From Sisyra terminalis (taxonomy: Eukaryota > Arthropoda > Insecta > Neuroptera > Sisyridae): a DNA stretch of 64,000 nt. Where the stretch lies: assembly GCA_958496175.1 (NCBI GenBank), contig OY292279.1, positions 7,750,001-7,814,000 of the forward strand. Reading direction: 5' to 3'. Shown here one piece after another: positions 1-12,621 of this stretch. The notes beneath the pieces are model-generated. The model saw nothing but the letters and a program-made list of their open reading frames with translations, searched no databases and had not been told where the DNA came from. Numbering within the stretch: position 1 is the first letter of the stretch; every line of letters begins with the position of its first letter. The position numbers and the translations under genes are program-made.

Positions 1-970
1 TTGCGTAGATACCATGGGCCTTTGGTTATGATTCTAAGTATTCTATTTGGTACTATCTGGAGTTTGTTAATATGTTTTTGTGCACTCTTTTGCCAGATGG
101 GTGCTTCATATGTTAGTATTGGGCGTATAGTGGACTTGTATAATATTATTCCGCTATTGGTCTTCAGCCGTGACTCTCAATTTATGATGGGGTATAGCTG
201 AAGAAGTCTTGCATTGTATTTTTTTTATATTTTACTAGTAAAATGTGTTCCATAGTTCAATATTTTGTATAGTTCCAGTCCCAGATATGTAACGTTGTCG
301 TCATTCCAGGAAATCATTTTTTGGTCTATCTGAAGATTACTTTTTGGTGTGCCTTTATTGAGAGTACAAATTTTCGCCTGACATTTGCTTGGATTAAGTT
401 TGATTGCCCATTTCTTGAAATATTCGTTTCAACCATTAATCACTTCTTCAATGTCTTCTATCTCTGTTTCTTGGTCTTTGTTTAGTGTGAGTAGTATTGT
501 GTCGTCTGGATACATTCCTATTTCCGTGTTTTCTTGGGTTGGTATGTCACTAACGTATAGGTTATAGAGTTGGGCCTAGGATAGATCATTGTGCTACTCC
601 ACCATGTATTCCTCTTAATGTGGAAGTTGTTGGAAGTATTCTACTGCAGAATTTACGTTCTTTTAAGAATGAAGTTAGTATTGCTTAAATATAGGTTGGG
701 AAGTTCTGTTTATCTATTTTATGTTGTAATCCTTTGAGCCAGACTTTGTCAAATGCCTGCGAAAAGTCCATCAGAACTGCAATTGTACATTGTTTTTTCT
801 TGTAGCCATCTTCTATGTAGTTTACGACTCGTAGACGTTGATGTATCGTTGATAGTTCTCGTCTGAAGCCATATTGCACATCCGGGAGTATTTTGTTTAT
901 TTCAATAAACAAAATACTCTCCTTTTTAAAATCCAATTTCTTCAAAACAAATTGTTGCAAAACTTTTAAA
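1..970 (-). pseudogene. Jockey-clade LINE reverse transcriptase, degenerate and cut by the window edge
   Basis: Read on the minus strand this is the reverse transcriptase of a Jockey-clade non-LTR retrotransposon, which would copy element RNA into DNA at a nicked target. In order I see the finger block QYGFRRELSTIHQRLRVV (about 790-870), VLMDFSQAFDKVWLKGLQHK (about 720-780), a decayed GVPQGS block reading GVAQ-stop-SILGPTL (about 555-605), the palm motif MYPDDTILL (501-515, where the family has Y-A/V-D-D), and the tail blocks LYKSTIRPILTYEAPIWQ (about 90-145) and INKLQIVPNRILRIITKGPW (1-85). At least one frameshift after GPTL and several stops show it is dead. The 3' end lies outside the window. 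The upstream limit near 970 is where similarity fades, so this is a 5'-truncated copy. No endonuclease domain is visible. Confidence 0.88.
886..919. repeat. Perfect 16 bp inverted repeat with a 2 nt spacer inside the LINE RT
   Basis: Bases 886-901 (GAGTATTTTGTTTATT) are the exact reverse complement of 904-919, separated only by TC. The hairpin falls in the codons for the segment between the start of the RT fragment and the QYGFRR block, near its upstream truncation point. A perfect palindrome inside decayed coding sequence suggests a local rearrangement such as template switching at truncation, but this is inference. Confidence 0.85.
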
Positions 971-2280
971 GTAAAAAATGGGTTTAAATTGGGCTTTTTC
1001 CTTGAAAAGTATTTTCATGGACAATAGTCGAATGAAAATTTTTTCTCCCAAGCTATTGAATAAAAAATACTTTATAATAGTTCCAAAAGCATAATGCTCA
1101 CTTTATGGATGAAAAAAATTCCTATCTTATCTAAAAAAACTTCCTTATTTTGAGATGCATTTTGGTGAATTTTGCTGTATAAACATTTTGATACTTTAGG
1201 CCGTTGCCAAGAAACATCAGTTCTTTATCTTCAAAACATTTAAGCTATTTGTTGATAGAAGAACATCCAAAAAACAGAGATTTGATTTATTTTTAAATTA
1301 CAGAAAATAGGGTAAGGTAAAAGCTTTACTTATGGTAAAAATTTCGAAATCATATGCACTACGATTTATTAAAAAAAAAAAAAAACAATTGTACACTTTC
1401 TTGGCATTCGATTCAATGAAAGCAGATATTTTTTTGTTTATCCCTGAACAATTATTAACAAAAATAAGCTTTTGATTTTCATGCTTTCGCCATTAAAAAT
1501 ATAAAAAAACGAACATTGAAATTCTGGCAAGAAATCATTACTTTTTCCTTCTAATTTTCTTCATTCGTTTGTTCGAAATTGTTGCTGATGACGATCGCCG
1601 AGTTGCATATTATAATGTTGTGTTGCACTTTATGTTTTTCATGGCAAAACATGCCATTAAATTTTTATGCCCATTAGTTTTGGTAAACTGCAGCAGGAAC
1701 TTAATCGTAAAAATGCAAGCAGGTTAATATACCTAAACACATACATTTGCATGACTCCGTTTATGGCTCTCATTATTTTAAAACTCTTTTATCTACGTCT
1801 CTACGGAAAATTGCATCGACTTATGAACCTTCTATTAAGAAAATTAAAAATTGTAAAAAAATACTTGCAACTTATACACAGTGCTTTTATGTACCTATGT
1901 TTGTTGCCATGCCGGCTGTAGCAGCTAAACTTTTATTCTTTGATACTTTTTATTGCTTTTGAATTGATTATTTAGTTTCAAATAAACAGTTTAAGATTTA
2001 CTGCGGGAAATAAAATTGTGGAAAAATAATGACTTTATTCTTTTGTTTCAATCGTTTTACTCCATGAAAAAGCTTTTAGGTAAATTCAATGAAATTGCAA
2101 CCAGGAAAATTATTACTTTTGATTGACTTGACTTTAAAATTGTGCATAAAATTTGTTACTTTCAACAATCATAAAGTAATCATTCATATTTCTTTAATAG
2201 TTTTTCTTGGCAACTTAAATTTTTGTAATTTTAATGAATAATTTTTAAAACCTATTACATTTTAATTTTCGAATTTTTCT
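971..2280. other. No recognisable feature; AT-rich
   Basis: An AT-rich stretch with an A-run near 1371-1385. Short overlapping open frames at 1667-1962 have no recognisable motif and start in low-complexity sequence, so I do not call them genes. Confidence 0.6.
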
Positions 2281-3490
2281 ATCATTAATATTTGATTTGA
2301 TATGTACTTAAGTCTCTTTTATTTTTTTTACCTTTTCCTCTATCTTTATTCACGAAGGATTCCACATAACAATTGGTATACAATTCTGGGAATATCGACA
2401 AGAAAAAATAGCACATTTGTCTTCTAAATCTTAAGGTATTTATCTTAAGTTTGAGGGAAATAATTGAAATATATTAAAATAGTACAAATAATACTTTTAA
2501 GGTAATAATTTAATATTTTTTTAAGGTAAAAGGAGAATATATTGCGGTCCAATTTATGTAGTATAATTTAATATAATAATATATAAAAATCATACCATAA
2601 ACATAAATTTGAACAAAAGTTCAAACAAAAATATTTGTGACGTATTGCCCTGATACGTATTTCGCTTGCCAAGCAATCCTCCTCACTGGTCATCAAGTAG
2701 TTTACGAACTACTTGATGACCACTGAGGAAGTTTGCTTGGCAATCGAAATAAGTCTCTCTTAATTCTTTTGCATTTTCCCTATCTTTATTCACGAAGGAT
2801 TCCACATAACAATTGGTATAATACAATTCTGGGAATACCGACAAGAAAAAATAGCACATTTGTCTTTTAAATCTTAAGCTTTTTATCTTAAGTTGAGGAA
2901 AATAATTTTAATATATTAAAATAGTACAAATAATTCTTTTAAGGTAATGATTTAATAACTTTTTTAAGGTAAAAGGAGAATATATAATTTGAAGTTTGTG
3001 TCTAAAGCTTTAGGATTAAAAGTATTATTTGTGCTACTTTAATATATTACCATTATTTCCCTCAAACTTCAGATAAAAATCTTAAGAGTTAGAAGACAAA
3101 AGCGTTATTTTTGGTTTGTCGATATTCCCAGAATTGTATACCAATTGTAATGTAGAATCCTCCGTGAATAAAGATAGGGAAAAAGGCAAAAGAAATAAGA
3201 GAGACTTATTTCGATTGCCAAGCAACTTTCTCCAGTGGTCATCAGAGGAAGATTGCTTTGCAATCGAAATACGTATCTAGGCAATACGTCACAAATATTT
3301 TTATTTGAACTTTTGTTCAAATTTATGTTTATGGTATGATTTTTATATAATATTATATTAAATTATGCTACAATAATTGGACCGCAATATATTGCATATA
3401 TTGTACACAGTATAACTATTCAAAGTCAGCGAAAAAATCTTATTTTGATTAAGAGAGACTTAAGCTAAAATCAAATAAAATATTAACGAT
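2281..3490. mobile_element. Composite foldback (inverted-repeat) element of about 1.2 kb
   Basis: The left end (2281-2320) and the reverse complement of the right end (3451-3490) align: AT-rich termini followed by CTTAAGTCTCT. A block of about 240 bp (AAGTCTCT..., CACGAAGGATTCCACATAAC, GGGAATA-CGACAAGAAAAAA, AAAAGGAGAATATA) occurs forward at about 2310-2540, again forward at about 2750-2985, and inverted at about 3005-3205. An outer block ending AATTTGAACAAAAGTTCAAA is at about 2540-2640 and inverted at about 3290-3400. In the middle (2665-2750) lies a long imperfect palindrome centred on TTTACGAA. A related palindrome is at 3210-3275. No coding capacity is seen. The TTGC-GCAA-TCGAAA hairpins recall the terminal repeats of Penelope-like elements, but decay is too advanced to classify it. 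Confidence 0.72.
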
Positions 3491-4941
3491 AAAAAGTCCC
3501 AAAAGTTAATGTTCAACAGATGATTTTTCCGTACAAAAAAACCAATCGCTCATATCCGTTTTTCATCGTCGCCGTGCTTTATGTGAAAGCTCATAATTCC
3601 TTCGTGTGGAAAATTTTCAGTAATCCCATCATAATGCATCGGCAATGTTGAGCTTTTCTCTTTTCTAAATTTATCACTTAGGCGCACTTGCAAACTTCAG
3701 TATGGGTAAAATGGGTAGTGAACGAAAAGCTTTATTCTTCGCTTAATAAATACCCATACACCCATACTGTTGGTGACGTTGTCGCTTTTGATTGTTGCTG
3801 TGTGTTAAAGTACAACAATGGCTGCAATATAGTTTTAATATCATTTAATTATTACGAGTCTCGCGTATATGATCCAAGAAGAACAATTACCCCGTAAGTC
3901 TCGAAATGAAGCCTTTGTATTTGCCACGTGTAAGGGATGACTGTGTAGATCTACATTTATTTATACAGGGTAAGGGTGGAATGGGGGTTAATGGAGGTGT
4001 ATGTATGAGACCGCGATGTATATACAATGGCGTCAAAGGACGCCCGGCGTCTAACTCTATGTCACCATATCATTGTGTATATGTGTGAATACATATACAT
4101 ATGCATGTGATTGTCACTTTATGACACACGCTGATGACTGCAGTTTTAGCCATTCACAGCCACCGCGATCTTAGTTAAGTCTCTCTATTTAAACCATAAA
4201 TTATTCTGTTTGTCTTTTTCGTTTTCCGTCTTTGAAAATTTCAATTAAGTGCCTTTTTTTCTACGTGGATTTTAATAAGCTTAACGTATCTAGTCTTAAT
4301 TAAATCGAAATTCAATTTCGTTAAAATTAGAGGCAGTCAATAAGGGGATGGTGAGTGTTAGGGGATGAGAATTGAAGTGCAGAGAGACTTGTTTAGAAAA
4401 TGGCTCCCAGCTAAATTCGCTATTGTGCGATGCTTGGGTGCATTTCAGGCGTCTACAGGATGCTCTAAAAAAGGAACCAAAAACAAAGAACTGGCAGCTT
4501 TACATCGAATTTTGAACCAAATGTAGCTTCTTTTTCTAGCAGAATTCAATTAAATGATATAAAATTTTCATCTGGAAAAATTATTTGTTGCTTATGTTAT
4601 TTAACTAACAGAATTACCCACAATCGATGTTACCCTTAGAATATAGAGATTAGTAGTGGAATAGAAAAATAATCGAAACATTGATTGATTTTTTTGGAAT
4701 TTCCCTAACCAACTTATCAAAAAAATTTGTACGAGTTAAGGGATGATAATGTTTTTCATACATAAAATTTCAAACCATACAGCTTTTTATTATCTCAAAA
4801 AAATATATATTTTTTTTGGATTTTTTTTTAATCACAAATGAGTTTGGTACTCAACAGAAAATATATTTTTTAAGTTTTTATATTTTTCAGAATATGTCAG
4901 ATTTTTTAAAAATTTTGAAATGATGCTACATATTAAAAAAG
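3491..4941. other. No gene recognised; probably host non-coding DNA
   Basis: Mixed-composition DNA, with a less AT-rich patch at about 3690-4160. Open frames at 3688-3897 and 3906-4088 have no recognisable motif. The stretch from about 4600 to 4941 is very AT-rich and runs into the 3' end of the Helitron copy. Confidence 0.5.
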
Positions 4942-6058
4942 AACACACATGTGTGCAGTTCACACGTGGTAAAAGTAAAACCTTCAAAAAGATGAATTTC
5001 AAGATATTGTAACGAATGTAAGATTTTATTAGTAGGATAATTGTAGGGTTCATTTTACGATTTATTAATATATATAAACTACATAAATTTATCCTGAATC
5101 CAAATATGCATTTTCGATAAATGATACGATAGTTTATTTTGATGAAAGTATGAAATAAATCCAGTGGTGGTAAAGATGCAGGTATCGTTTTAAATTTGAA
5201 ACTATTGTATTTGGACATCGTTGGAATTATATTTTTTTCGATTGCTTGAAAATACGTGCAGCACAGTAAAATATTATCATTTGCATTAGAATTTTGAATT
5301 ATTATCCACAGAAGATCTTTATGTCGTGGGCGTTGTGGTTTTAAATTTCGTTGGAATTACAATTGTTCACAAAAGGAGCACATATTATGACCGAACATAT
5401 TGTTCAAAAAATTTTAACGAAATTCTTCATGAGCAACTTTATTTCGACGAAATTATGAGTACCTAAAGAATCGGCTGTAGATTCATTTGAGTAGCACCTG
5501 AAAAAGAGTTCGTAATATTATGTGATATCAGAGTTAAGTTTAAATTAGCTTTTATTTTATTGAAATTTCGTGATTAAGGACGAAATATGCGATTAGAAAA
5601 TATTCAACTACTTACTAGCATCATTTTCATTATTTTGCACTGTCGAATCATTTTTAAACGTATAAGAACTATTATTTTTTTTATTAATTAATGTTTTTCG
5701 GCGTGTCCGAAATTCACGAAGACGTTCAGTTGAACTTTTTGACGTCCTTATAGCCTTGTTTTCTTTACTTTTTTTTGATAATCATGACAATAATCCGTAT
5801 TCATTTACGGCAAACTTGAAAAATAATTTTATTAAAACTCTCAAGTAGTGTAATACGCAGGCGCGCACAACCAGAAGAAATACGAATTTTTCCTACCTAA
5901 TTCTCTCTTATATAATAATCTAATAGATTTATTTCTATGTTTATATAAATATAAAATAAAATAATATAAAATATGTTATATTTATTTATTTATTGCCGCT
6001 TTCCATTTCCGTTTCATAAAATTTCATGTCACTACGATGCTAAAGAAGTTTTTACTTC
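4942..6058 (-). mobile_element. Helitron-derived fragment, copy A (5' region with N-terminal coding remnants)
   Basis: On the minus strand this copy carries a short basic exon containing KTSKSSTERLREFRTRRK (about 5690-5800), a conserved splice donor, an intron of about 110 nt with acceptor TTTTTCAG, and then an exon with CSFCEQL-stop-FQRNLKPQ (about 5335-5375) and FKFKTIPASLPPLDLF (about 5160-5205). The Cys-rich block followed by an LPPLD motif is the arrangement of the N-terminal part of Helitron Rep-helicase proteins. Rep and helicase domains are absent. The stop at 5357-5359 (TAA) occupies a position that is also a stop in copies B and C. The minus-strand 3' end, near 4942, has a CACGTGTG/CACACATG hairpin next to a T-rich run. 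The right boundary near 6058 is the limit of similarity with copy C. Confidence 0.72.
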
Positions 6059-6585
6059 AAAAAAAAGTCAAAAAAAATTTCTGATTTCATCATTTTTTTA
6101 CATCTCTTTCTACTGAGAAAGCAATATGAATGCCAAAATAGTCTTAAGACATCGATGAGAACAAAAATCAATTTTTATTCGTAAAATTTGGAGTTTTTTA
6201 TATTAGAAACAATAAACTTTATGCTTATGTAAAATTGAAAAAAATGAGATTAAGCTTTTCTTAGAAAATTTATTTTATATAAAGTTTCTGATCATTTTTT
6301 CTAACATCTGTACCATTCTGCTTGATTTTGTACATAACTTTCAAGAATTAAACTTTACTGACTTAACTGACTTAAGTAATAGTATTATACAGTAGGTGTC
6401 ATCAAAGCTTTACCAACATAAAATTACCACCTAAGTTCAATGGAAGCATTAATCTCTTAGAAATCCAAACAAAGTTTTCAACAATATTTTCATTATTGAC
6501 ATCAAAACCTATTAGTTTCTTTTGATGTTATTATTATATTTATATATTCTTTCTTTATTATATACTTAAAAGGGTAGTGTACGAG
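6059..6585. other. No recognisable feature; AT-rich
   Basis: Homopolymer-rich sequence with no readable protein motif on either strand and no clear repeat partner in the window. Confidence 0.5.
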
Positions 6586-6806
6586 CAAAGGTTTTTAACC
6601 AGGGTTCAATCGAACCCCAAGGGTTTTGTGAGTCAGTCTCGCGGGTTTGGCGGATATCAAGTATTAATGGTTTTGTTCTTTATGATTTTATTCATTTTGT
6701 GCACCTATATATAAATTAATACCTTTGTTTTTAATTTGAAAAAATCATTAAGATTTTATTGGAGTTTAATGGGGGCTAGCACATCCAACAAGATTAAAAA
6801 CTACTG
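6586..6806. mobile_element. Short hAT-like MITE
   Basis: The left end CAAAGGTTTTTAACCAGGGT and the reverse complement of the right end, CAGTAGTTTTTAATCTTG, form imperfect terminal inverted repeats of the CAGNGG...TTTAACC type seen in Charlie/SPIN-like hAT elements. Just inside the left end, GGTTCAATCGAACCCC and TCTCGCGGGTTTGGCGGA continue this pattern. The flanking 8-mers TGTACGAG (6578-6585) and TGTTAGAA (6807-6814) agree at 5 of 8 positions, which would suit an old 8 bp target duplication but is weak. At 221 bp it has no coding capacity. Confidence 0.5.
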
Positions 6807-8449
6807 TGTTAGAAGTTACCTATATTTTAATAGATTATTGTCTATTTCTATAGAGACATCCTGTATACCGGTACTTGCATACTTAGTTCCATTCTCATTC
6901 GAATAGAACCACGTGCATATAAGGGAATGAAGTGGTTTTGCATTCGATAATAGAACTTACACGTACACACACGTTGACAGCACACGTGTGCATGTTGACG
7001 ATGATAGGGGATGGGGGGTGGGTCCCACGTCTCTTGTGTTGACTGAAAATTCAGTTTTGCGTCTTAATGTGCAATTAGCGGGCGTCTACAACGCCAACGA
7101 ACGGTTATTATGTTCCGTTTCAACATTTTAAACACCCCCTCACCACCACATTTGCGTCACACCACCAAATGAGGGAAAATAACATTCCGGTTGCGGCCCA
7201 CAAAACGGCTAGCAAACAATTTGCAAGTTGCAAATACAAATATCTGTTATTTCATATATATATATTTCAAACTTAAAAATTTCTTTGAGCTTTACAAGGC
7301 TTCACAATGATCTTCTTTCTGAATCGTTCTCAAGTTCGTCATCGTAACGGCAGAGAAATCTCACTAATGCCATCTTCATAATAAGTTTGCAAGTAACTTG
7401 AACACGTATCACAGTAACGAGAAACAAGAGTTTTGGTATGGGAGAATGGGGCAAATAGGAATAGGGAGATTGAGGACGTGTTGTTCTTGGTTCATACAGG
7501 AATGGTGCAGAATGGGTGTGTAGAATATAATGTTCTCTTCTCTTCCTGTGTGTGTGAAGGTAAAGATCTGTATATGTCTTCATATAGAAGTTGTTTCGAA
7601 AGTTCGCAGAACTTATTACAGGCGTTGAAAATAGGAGTAACCCTAAACATGTTTCTTTCAAATGGTTACAGAAATAAGGAATTGAAGAAAATTTAATGAT
7701 TTGATTTTTTTGCAAGAAGATCAGATTTTCCATTATATCAGTATATGATCCTTAAAATATTTTCTTTTGGTTCAGAAATAAAAGAAAACAAAAAGTCTTC
7801 CTAAAGAATAAAAGCTTATTTTAAGACCATAAAACCATATAAATTTTTAATACATATATTGTAAGCTCAGGGTTAAAAATTAAGCTTTAGGAAAATCAGA
7901 AACTCTAAAATCATTAGAGATGTAACAATTTTGAATTAAAATTACAAGTTGTATATTTATAAGGGCAATTATAAGGGCAATAAATTTGACTAATAGTTAA
8001 AGCTTTACGCTTAAAAGGATTGCTATTGGATTTTTTGTTTTAGTTTGTAGTTTCCTCTAGTTGGAAAACATCCTGTAGATATCCCATGTCTTTGTATATA
8101 GATGCATTTCCTTCCCCAACCTCCTACTATCATTTCAAAGATTTCACGCCTTTAGTTAACGAGCGGGTGGAATTACCCAGCACCTCCACCATCATAATAA
8201 TCATCAACAAAATGTTTAAGTTTTACAATCAAAATAGAAAACGTGGAAAATAGTTACCCTTTTTTAGAAATGTAAAAGTTCATGTCTCATTTTACAACTA
8301 TCAGTGTCTCCCCCCCTCCCTATTTTAGCTTCACAACAAAGAAGGATATCTTATTGGAAATAATTTTTTTTTTTTAAACCACTTTACAGCCTTGTATATG
8401 CTATTTGGTTCAGTATGTACTATACCCAAGGTAAAAACCGTAGCTAGAC
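6807..8449. other. Probable host non-coding DNA; one long ORF of doubtful reality
   Basis: A relatively GC-rich, low-repeat stretch lies at about 6840-7240. The 143-codon minus-strand frame at 7302-7733 overlaps an 87-codon plus-strand frame at 7433-7696. Neither shows a domain, signal peptide or splice context that I recognise, and the amino-acid composition is irregular. Sequence after 7740 is AT-rich and featureless. Confidence 0.45.
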
Positions 8450-9150
8450 CCTAGTGAGATATTTGCTTAAGATGTTCCAATGGTCCAACTATTTATAAGT
8501 GGAATACTATCAGGAAGGATTTTTGAGGAAAAAATTGAACTTTAGGGTTAGGATGGTCGACTAAATTGGAGTGGAATTTTTGAAAACGTTCTTGGACTAA
8601 AAGAAAGTTGAGGTTTTTGTGTATAATTCAATGGCTAATAGAATAAGGAGCATTGATTATTTGACGAAGAACTTGGATTGGAAGGATTGGATAATTTGGA
8701 TGTTGGATGATTTTGCATAGCCCCACAATTCTGCTCCGTATGCCGTAGATAAGTCGTAGTAGAGTTTTGTAAATCGTCAAGTAATTGTGTCAGGTAAATC
8801 GTATTTATAGAGGATGTATGGCCAAAAAGTTTACAAAATAGTCCGTATTGTGGGTTAAGTACTTTCTTTTATAATTTATGTGGGTTCCAGGTTAAATGCT
8901 TTTGAGCACTTTAAAAGATGGCATTCTATATAAGGGAAAAGTATTCAATGGCCTTCCAAGGCAAGTGTCGTAAAATTAAAGTGGTTTTAAGGTCCTGATC
9001 GGGAACTTTTTGGTTAAGAAATTGGTGACTGGATTTCGTATCCTGAATGCCCATGTGAGGAGTGAAGGCTTTTTCAAGGAGTTGGGAAAAAGAAATTTTT
9101 ACTAATTGATTTAATATTATGGAAGAAAATCGTTTAATTTTTTTCATTGT
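8450..9150 (-). pseudogene. Jockey-like LINE fragment, RT to C-terminal tail, heavily decayed
   Basis: Minus-strand translation across frameshifts gives the Jockey tail: YKTLLRLIYGI and, in another frame, AYGAELWGYAKSSNIQIIQS (about 8680-8770), then VLRQIINAPYSIS and IIHKNLNFLLVQERF (about 8570-8680), then DHPNPKV (about 8535-8560). This order (YKT..RPI.TYG..LWG, SNI.IIQ, NAPWY, IHKDLNI, HPNP) is characteristic of the region after the RT palm in Jockey-clade elements. A 73-codon frame at 8926-9147 may be the decayed finger region (SSHQFLNQKVPDQ resembling HQFGFR...STIDQ), with lower certainty. It has many stops and shifts and is not functional. It differs from the copy at 1-970. Confidence 0.7.
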
Positions 9151-12100
9151 GTAATCAAAAAGTAAAAAATACGAAGTTTTTGAAGGAAAATTCTACACGA
9201 TAAATTTAATTTTCTTCTAAAGTCTTTATGATTCCTAGCCTTATCACTAGTTTAATGTTTTTGATTCTTAAATATTTTTATCAATTCATTGGATTTATAC
9301 AATAAATGTTACGGATAAAAAGTTTCTTTGTGAATCAGCAGAAAAGGTAGAAACGAAAAGGTCAAATAACAAAGTCAATGATTAATTCACCGCGGACTCG
9401 AAAGTTTTGTGTCTCTCTTTCATTTCATTTCATTTCATTTCGTTTTTTTTTTTTTGGGAACTATTCCTGGAACTTTTTCTGTTTTGGTACGGCGGAATGA
9501 CGACACGGGCCAGGCAGGGTGAGTTATTGTTTCCTCATTCGTGAATTTATTCAGTTTCGGTAGAAAAATATAAAGTTAGTTTTTTAGTTATTTAAAATGT
9601 CAGAAAGACGAAAAACCAGCAAAACTTAATTCAAATCTTTGTTCTTCTCGTCCTTGTTTTCCCAGGTCGCTATCGCAAGTCTACAGTGGAAACGTGCGGT
9701 GGTGCTTAGGTTGGTATTTTGTCTCGATATTTTTCTCCTAGCCTGTGATTTTTATGATATTATTTATTTATAAAATATGAGCTTGATCTTGGAACGCCTA
9801 TCTAAATATGGGAAAAAATAACGTACAGGAACTCCAGTTTTGGCTTCGGTTATAACGGCGTAGTGGATAGAGGAAATTTATTTTTATAAAATTCAAAAAA
9901 ATCATCTTACCCTCATCAAATCATCTCTTTTTATTCATCCACTCAATCTGACCAACTTTCCAACTTTTTAACAAACATTTTTGTTATGTAAATCGGTAAA
10001 AAATAAGCTCCCAACTAGTTCACCACTTGTCCCTTTTTTTCTAACCCTTATCTTCCATATCTAAACTTTTTAACATTTAAAATTTATCAGGAATAAGTTC
10101 CGGCATAATATATTCAGGTTGTGGATCCCATTTTTTTTTGTGTAATATAAAAAATCGAATAAGTATTCAAAAAGGGAGATTTTCCTGCTTTGTCAATGGT
10201 TCAATAAACTCACGAAAACTTGACGAAAAGTTTGAAATTAACAAGCTGAAGAAGAGTTGAAGGCAAACTTTTGATTCTCCAACGCATCATATTCTTTACA
10301 CTTTCCTTAATTTTCTTCATTTTCTTTTCATCTGGATTCTAAAAACTTAGAAAGATTTTAGATGAAAATTCAATGTCCTACTGGTTTGAAACTTTTGATT
10401 TCATTTTAGTTTTGTATGCTGTAAAAATTTCGAATATTTAATGCAAGGAAGAGAGATTATAATTTTAAAAATAAAACCCCGGAAAAATTTCCCAACTTTT
10501 AATACTTCAAACCAGGATGACTTCCTAAAAATAGATTTGAATCGATATAAAAACGCGGGAGCTTTATTAAAACCTTTTCTGCGGTGTAGGGTTCGTAAAT
10601 TAATTAAGATAATCCGTAAATTCACAAAGAAAAAGCTCATCATCATCGACATTATTATAAAAGTTTCCTCCTCATTTTTTAACATATTTTTTTGTGCAAA
10701 CAAAAAAGAAAAACTTTGTATAACAAAATTAATTAATGTCAATCTGAAAACTTCACAAAAAAAGGGTCGAGAAATGGGGGAATTTTTAAGTCGAAAACAC
10801 ACACATAAAAAAAAGGCAGCTAATAAAACTTTCTAATGAATTATAATTTCTCGTAAACGAATCAAAAAGTCGATTCAAAAACACACAAAAACCATCTCGG
10901 AACTCTTCAATAAAAACATACAAATATTTATCTTGATGGCCACAAAATCTCTCATTCCCTCATCTCCACGACGACGGCTTGATGAAGTGTCTGGTGTGAG
11001 CGGAATGGAACGTGGAAACGTACAAAATGTTATCTATGAGTAAAATGGCATCGTCATTTTGAAAAACAAACCGGGATAGTTGTTTCAGCTTAAGTATGTC
11101 ATTATATTCCATGATCGAGGATCATTAATCCTCGCAACAAATATATCCTTAAACTCCACGTCTCATCTACTCTCTTCCCATTCCCATTCGGGCACCAAAA
11201 ACTGTATTCAGCCTTCATCACTAACATTATCGGTCCACATTAATCCTAAACTAATGAACGTTTTTACAAAGCGCTCAGTGACGCTTTCTTCTTTTGCGTT
11301 AAATGTTTTCTGTCCAACTATTACAAACAACGTGTGTAGCAACATCAGAATCCTTCATAACTTATCATTACGACCACCTACAGGCTTTTTGTCATACCAC
11401 ATACATCAAATAAAAAGTTACTCTTCTTTGTATTACAGTATGATATAATATGCACCCACAGTTAATAATTTGAAAGAATAAAGCCGGAAACACTGGAGGA
11501 AATAAATAACGTTTTTAAAAAAAGCTCATTACAACTAATCTGGTTTAATTGTAGTAATCCTTATGTGATTGAAAAGTTTACCAAATTATTGAAAAAAATA
11601 TTTTATTTTTATTGATAGAGTGTATAAAACTAATTAACTTCAATAATATATTTCAAAGACAAAAAACTAAAGTTTTAATATTTAACTTTCGATATATAGA
11701 CGTAGTAAAAAACATAGTGATATCAAAGGATGTTTAATATCATAGGTACTTCAAAGTTATAAAATAAGGAAACGAAAAACGTACAAAGGGAAGAAATGAA
11801 ACAAAAGGCTTTATGCTTATATTTCAAAAAATGATTTTTAATACTCTCTAATATTTTTTAAATATTTTTTTCTTATATTATTCTAAAATTCTAAAATTTC
11901 TATTATTACCAAAACAATTGTTTGAAAAATATTTCGTGAAGTACTATTCATTTGCCAGAATGTCCATTTTTAAATGAGGCTTCCTTATATTTGATTTTTC
12001 CTATTAACTAAATGTTAATTTTGTTTCTGTGTAATCTTTTTATTCCCAAAAAGACTAAGGGGAGTTGAAAGGTTGGAAAACTGTAACTTTCTCAATAAAG

Positions 12101-12621
12101 CATAGTTTTTTTAGGAGTGTAAGATCTTTCAAGGTCCTAACTTAAAAAAATTATTTTATGGTCTTTTCTTACATCTAAAATTTTTAATTGTCACATTTTA
12201 AGTTCAGAAATACTTAAAATGTTGAGAAAAACTCCTCTGAGATAAGGATTACTAGAGAAAAATTTCCTAAGGAACTGATTTTCATTATCACTTGAAAATT
12301 TTTCTAAAGCAATCGTTAAAGAGTGGGTGTAGAAGTCAAAGTTCTACTAAGTTCTGGCTTCATTTTTATCAGTTCTGAAATGTTCAATTTTTTTAATTGG
12401 AAACTATTTCTTTCCTATATTAAAGGAACCCTCTTTCTTAACAAAGTTCCAAAATAACACTACATTACAAGATATACTACAATCAGAATCAATTATAAGA
12501 ACACTTCCATAACAAGACCTCCAAAATCAAGAACGGTCTATAATAAAAAAAAAAGAGTTTAAAATCAAATTCACATGAAACTATTAACAAAATTAAATCC
12601 TCATTCCATCAAGATCAATTG
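9151..12621. other. No gene recognised; includes an ATTTC short tandem repeat
   Basis: A short (ATTTC)n array lies at about 9421-9441 next to a T-run. Overlapping frames on both strands at 10401-10836 (133 and 131 codons) are mirror images in simple-sequence DNA and show no motif. The 122-codon frame at 11080-11448 is likewise unrecognised. Bases 11450-12620 are very AT-rich with nothing identifiable. Confidence 0.5.

Noticed and set aside
6600..6620. GGTTCAATCGAACCCC, resembling a tRNA T-arm
   Set aside because: No anticodon arm or acceptor stem around it; it is explained better as the subterminal hairpin of a hAT-like MITE.
7302..7733. 143-codon minus-strand open frame, one of the longest in the window
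   Set aside because: No recognisable domain, overlapped by another frame, and no splice or promoter context; length is not remarkable for a 64 kb window.
10401..10836. Long overlapping open frames on both strands
   Set aside because: Mirror-image frames in simple AT-rich sequence; Lys/Phe-rich translation reflects base composition.
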